Assembly (NCBI GenBank): GCA_963971305.1
Contig: OZ020306.1
Location: forward strand, 34,183,512-34,247,511
Length of the DNA stretch: 64,000 bases
Direction: 5' to 3'
DNA from: Arcuatula senhousia
Lineage: Eukaryota; Mollusca; Bivalvia; Mytilida; Mytilidae
The DNA itself: not shown here
Content: more notes on this DNA, generated by a model
What the model was told of the DNA's origin: nothing
Seen by the model: only the letters and a program-made list of their open reading frames with translations
Databases searched by the model: none
Numbering within the stretch: the stretch's first letter is position 1

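Overview
The window looks like nuclear DNA of a bivalve mollusc, most probably a mussel (Mytilus-like). The reasons are strong AT richness, short exons in very long introns, GT-AG splice sites, and many repeat families of the kind common in bivalve genomes. Species cannot be settled from the sequence alone.

One host gene spans the whole window on the minus strand: a RECQL4-type RecQ helicase, open at both edges. Nine exons can be placed with matching splice phases: 63865 to the right edge, 63543-63604, 62378-62589, 61658-61813, 42830-42961, 41205-41297, 23014-23150, 10535-10798 and 1184-1366. In order they encode a charged linker, the NFVRLNMK block with a CCHC zinc knuckle, an acidic linker, and helicase motifs 0, I, Ia, II and III. 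About 1.4 kb is coding; the rest is intron filled with mobile DNA.

The most interesting object is in the 18.7-kb intron. It is a complete 9.5-kb DNA transposon (51140-60684) with 11-bp terminal inverted repeats and a TTAA target duplication. It carries two intact, intron-containing genes that point inward. One is a 746-aa Kolobok-like DDE transposase (12 exons, minus strand). The other is a 255-aa protein (4 exons, plus strand) with an RG-rich N-terminus and a C-terminal domain matching the zinc-binding cytoplasmic 'ballast' domain of the P2X7 receptor, without any channel part.

The 12.2-kb intron (10799-23013) holds a degenerate DIRS-type tyrosine-recombinase retrotransposon (about 10931-18816). 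Its inverted terminal repeats and internal complementary region are both visible. It is broken by a stop, frameshifts and two nested insertions. The 9.2-kb intron (1367-10534) holds a transposon inside a transposon (7217-8924 containing 7923-8839), both with target duplications. The 18-kb intron (23151-41204) holds a reverse-transcriptase remnant (27030-27842), a TA-flanked Tigger/pogo-like element, an old 1.4-kb tandem duplication and a foldback with a tRNA-like loop. The 18.7-kb intron also has a nearly perfect 2.7-kb tandem duplication (43344-48776).

Several non-autonomous repeat families recur across the window with one shared layout: an ACAAGA-like start, a 5' stem-loop, internal tandem units, a short microsatellite and a 3' hairpin. 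This layout is close to known Helentron-type non-autonomous elements. No tRNA, rRNA or CRISPR array was found.
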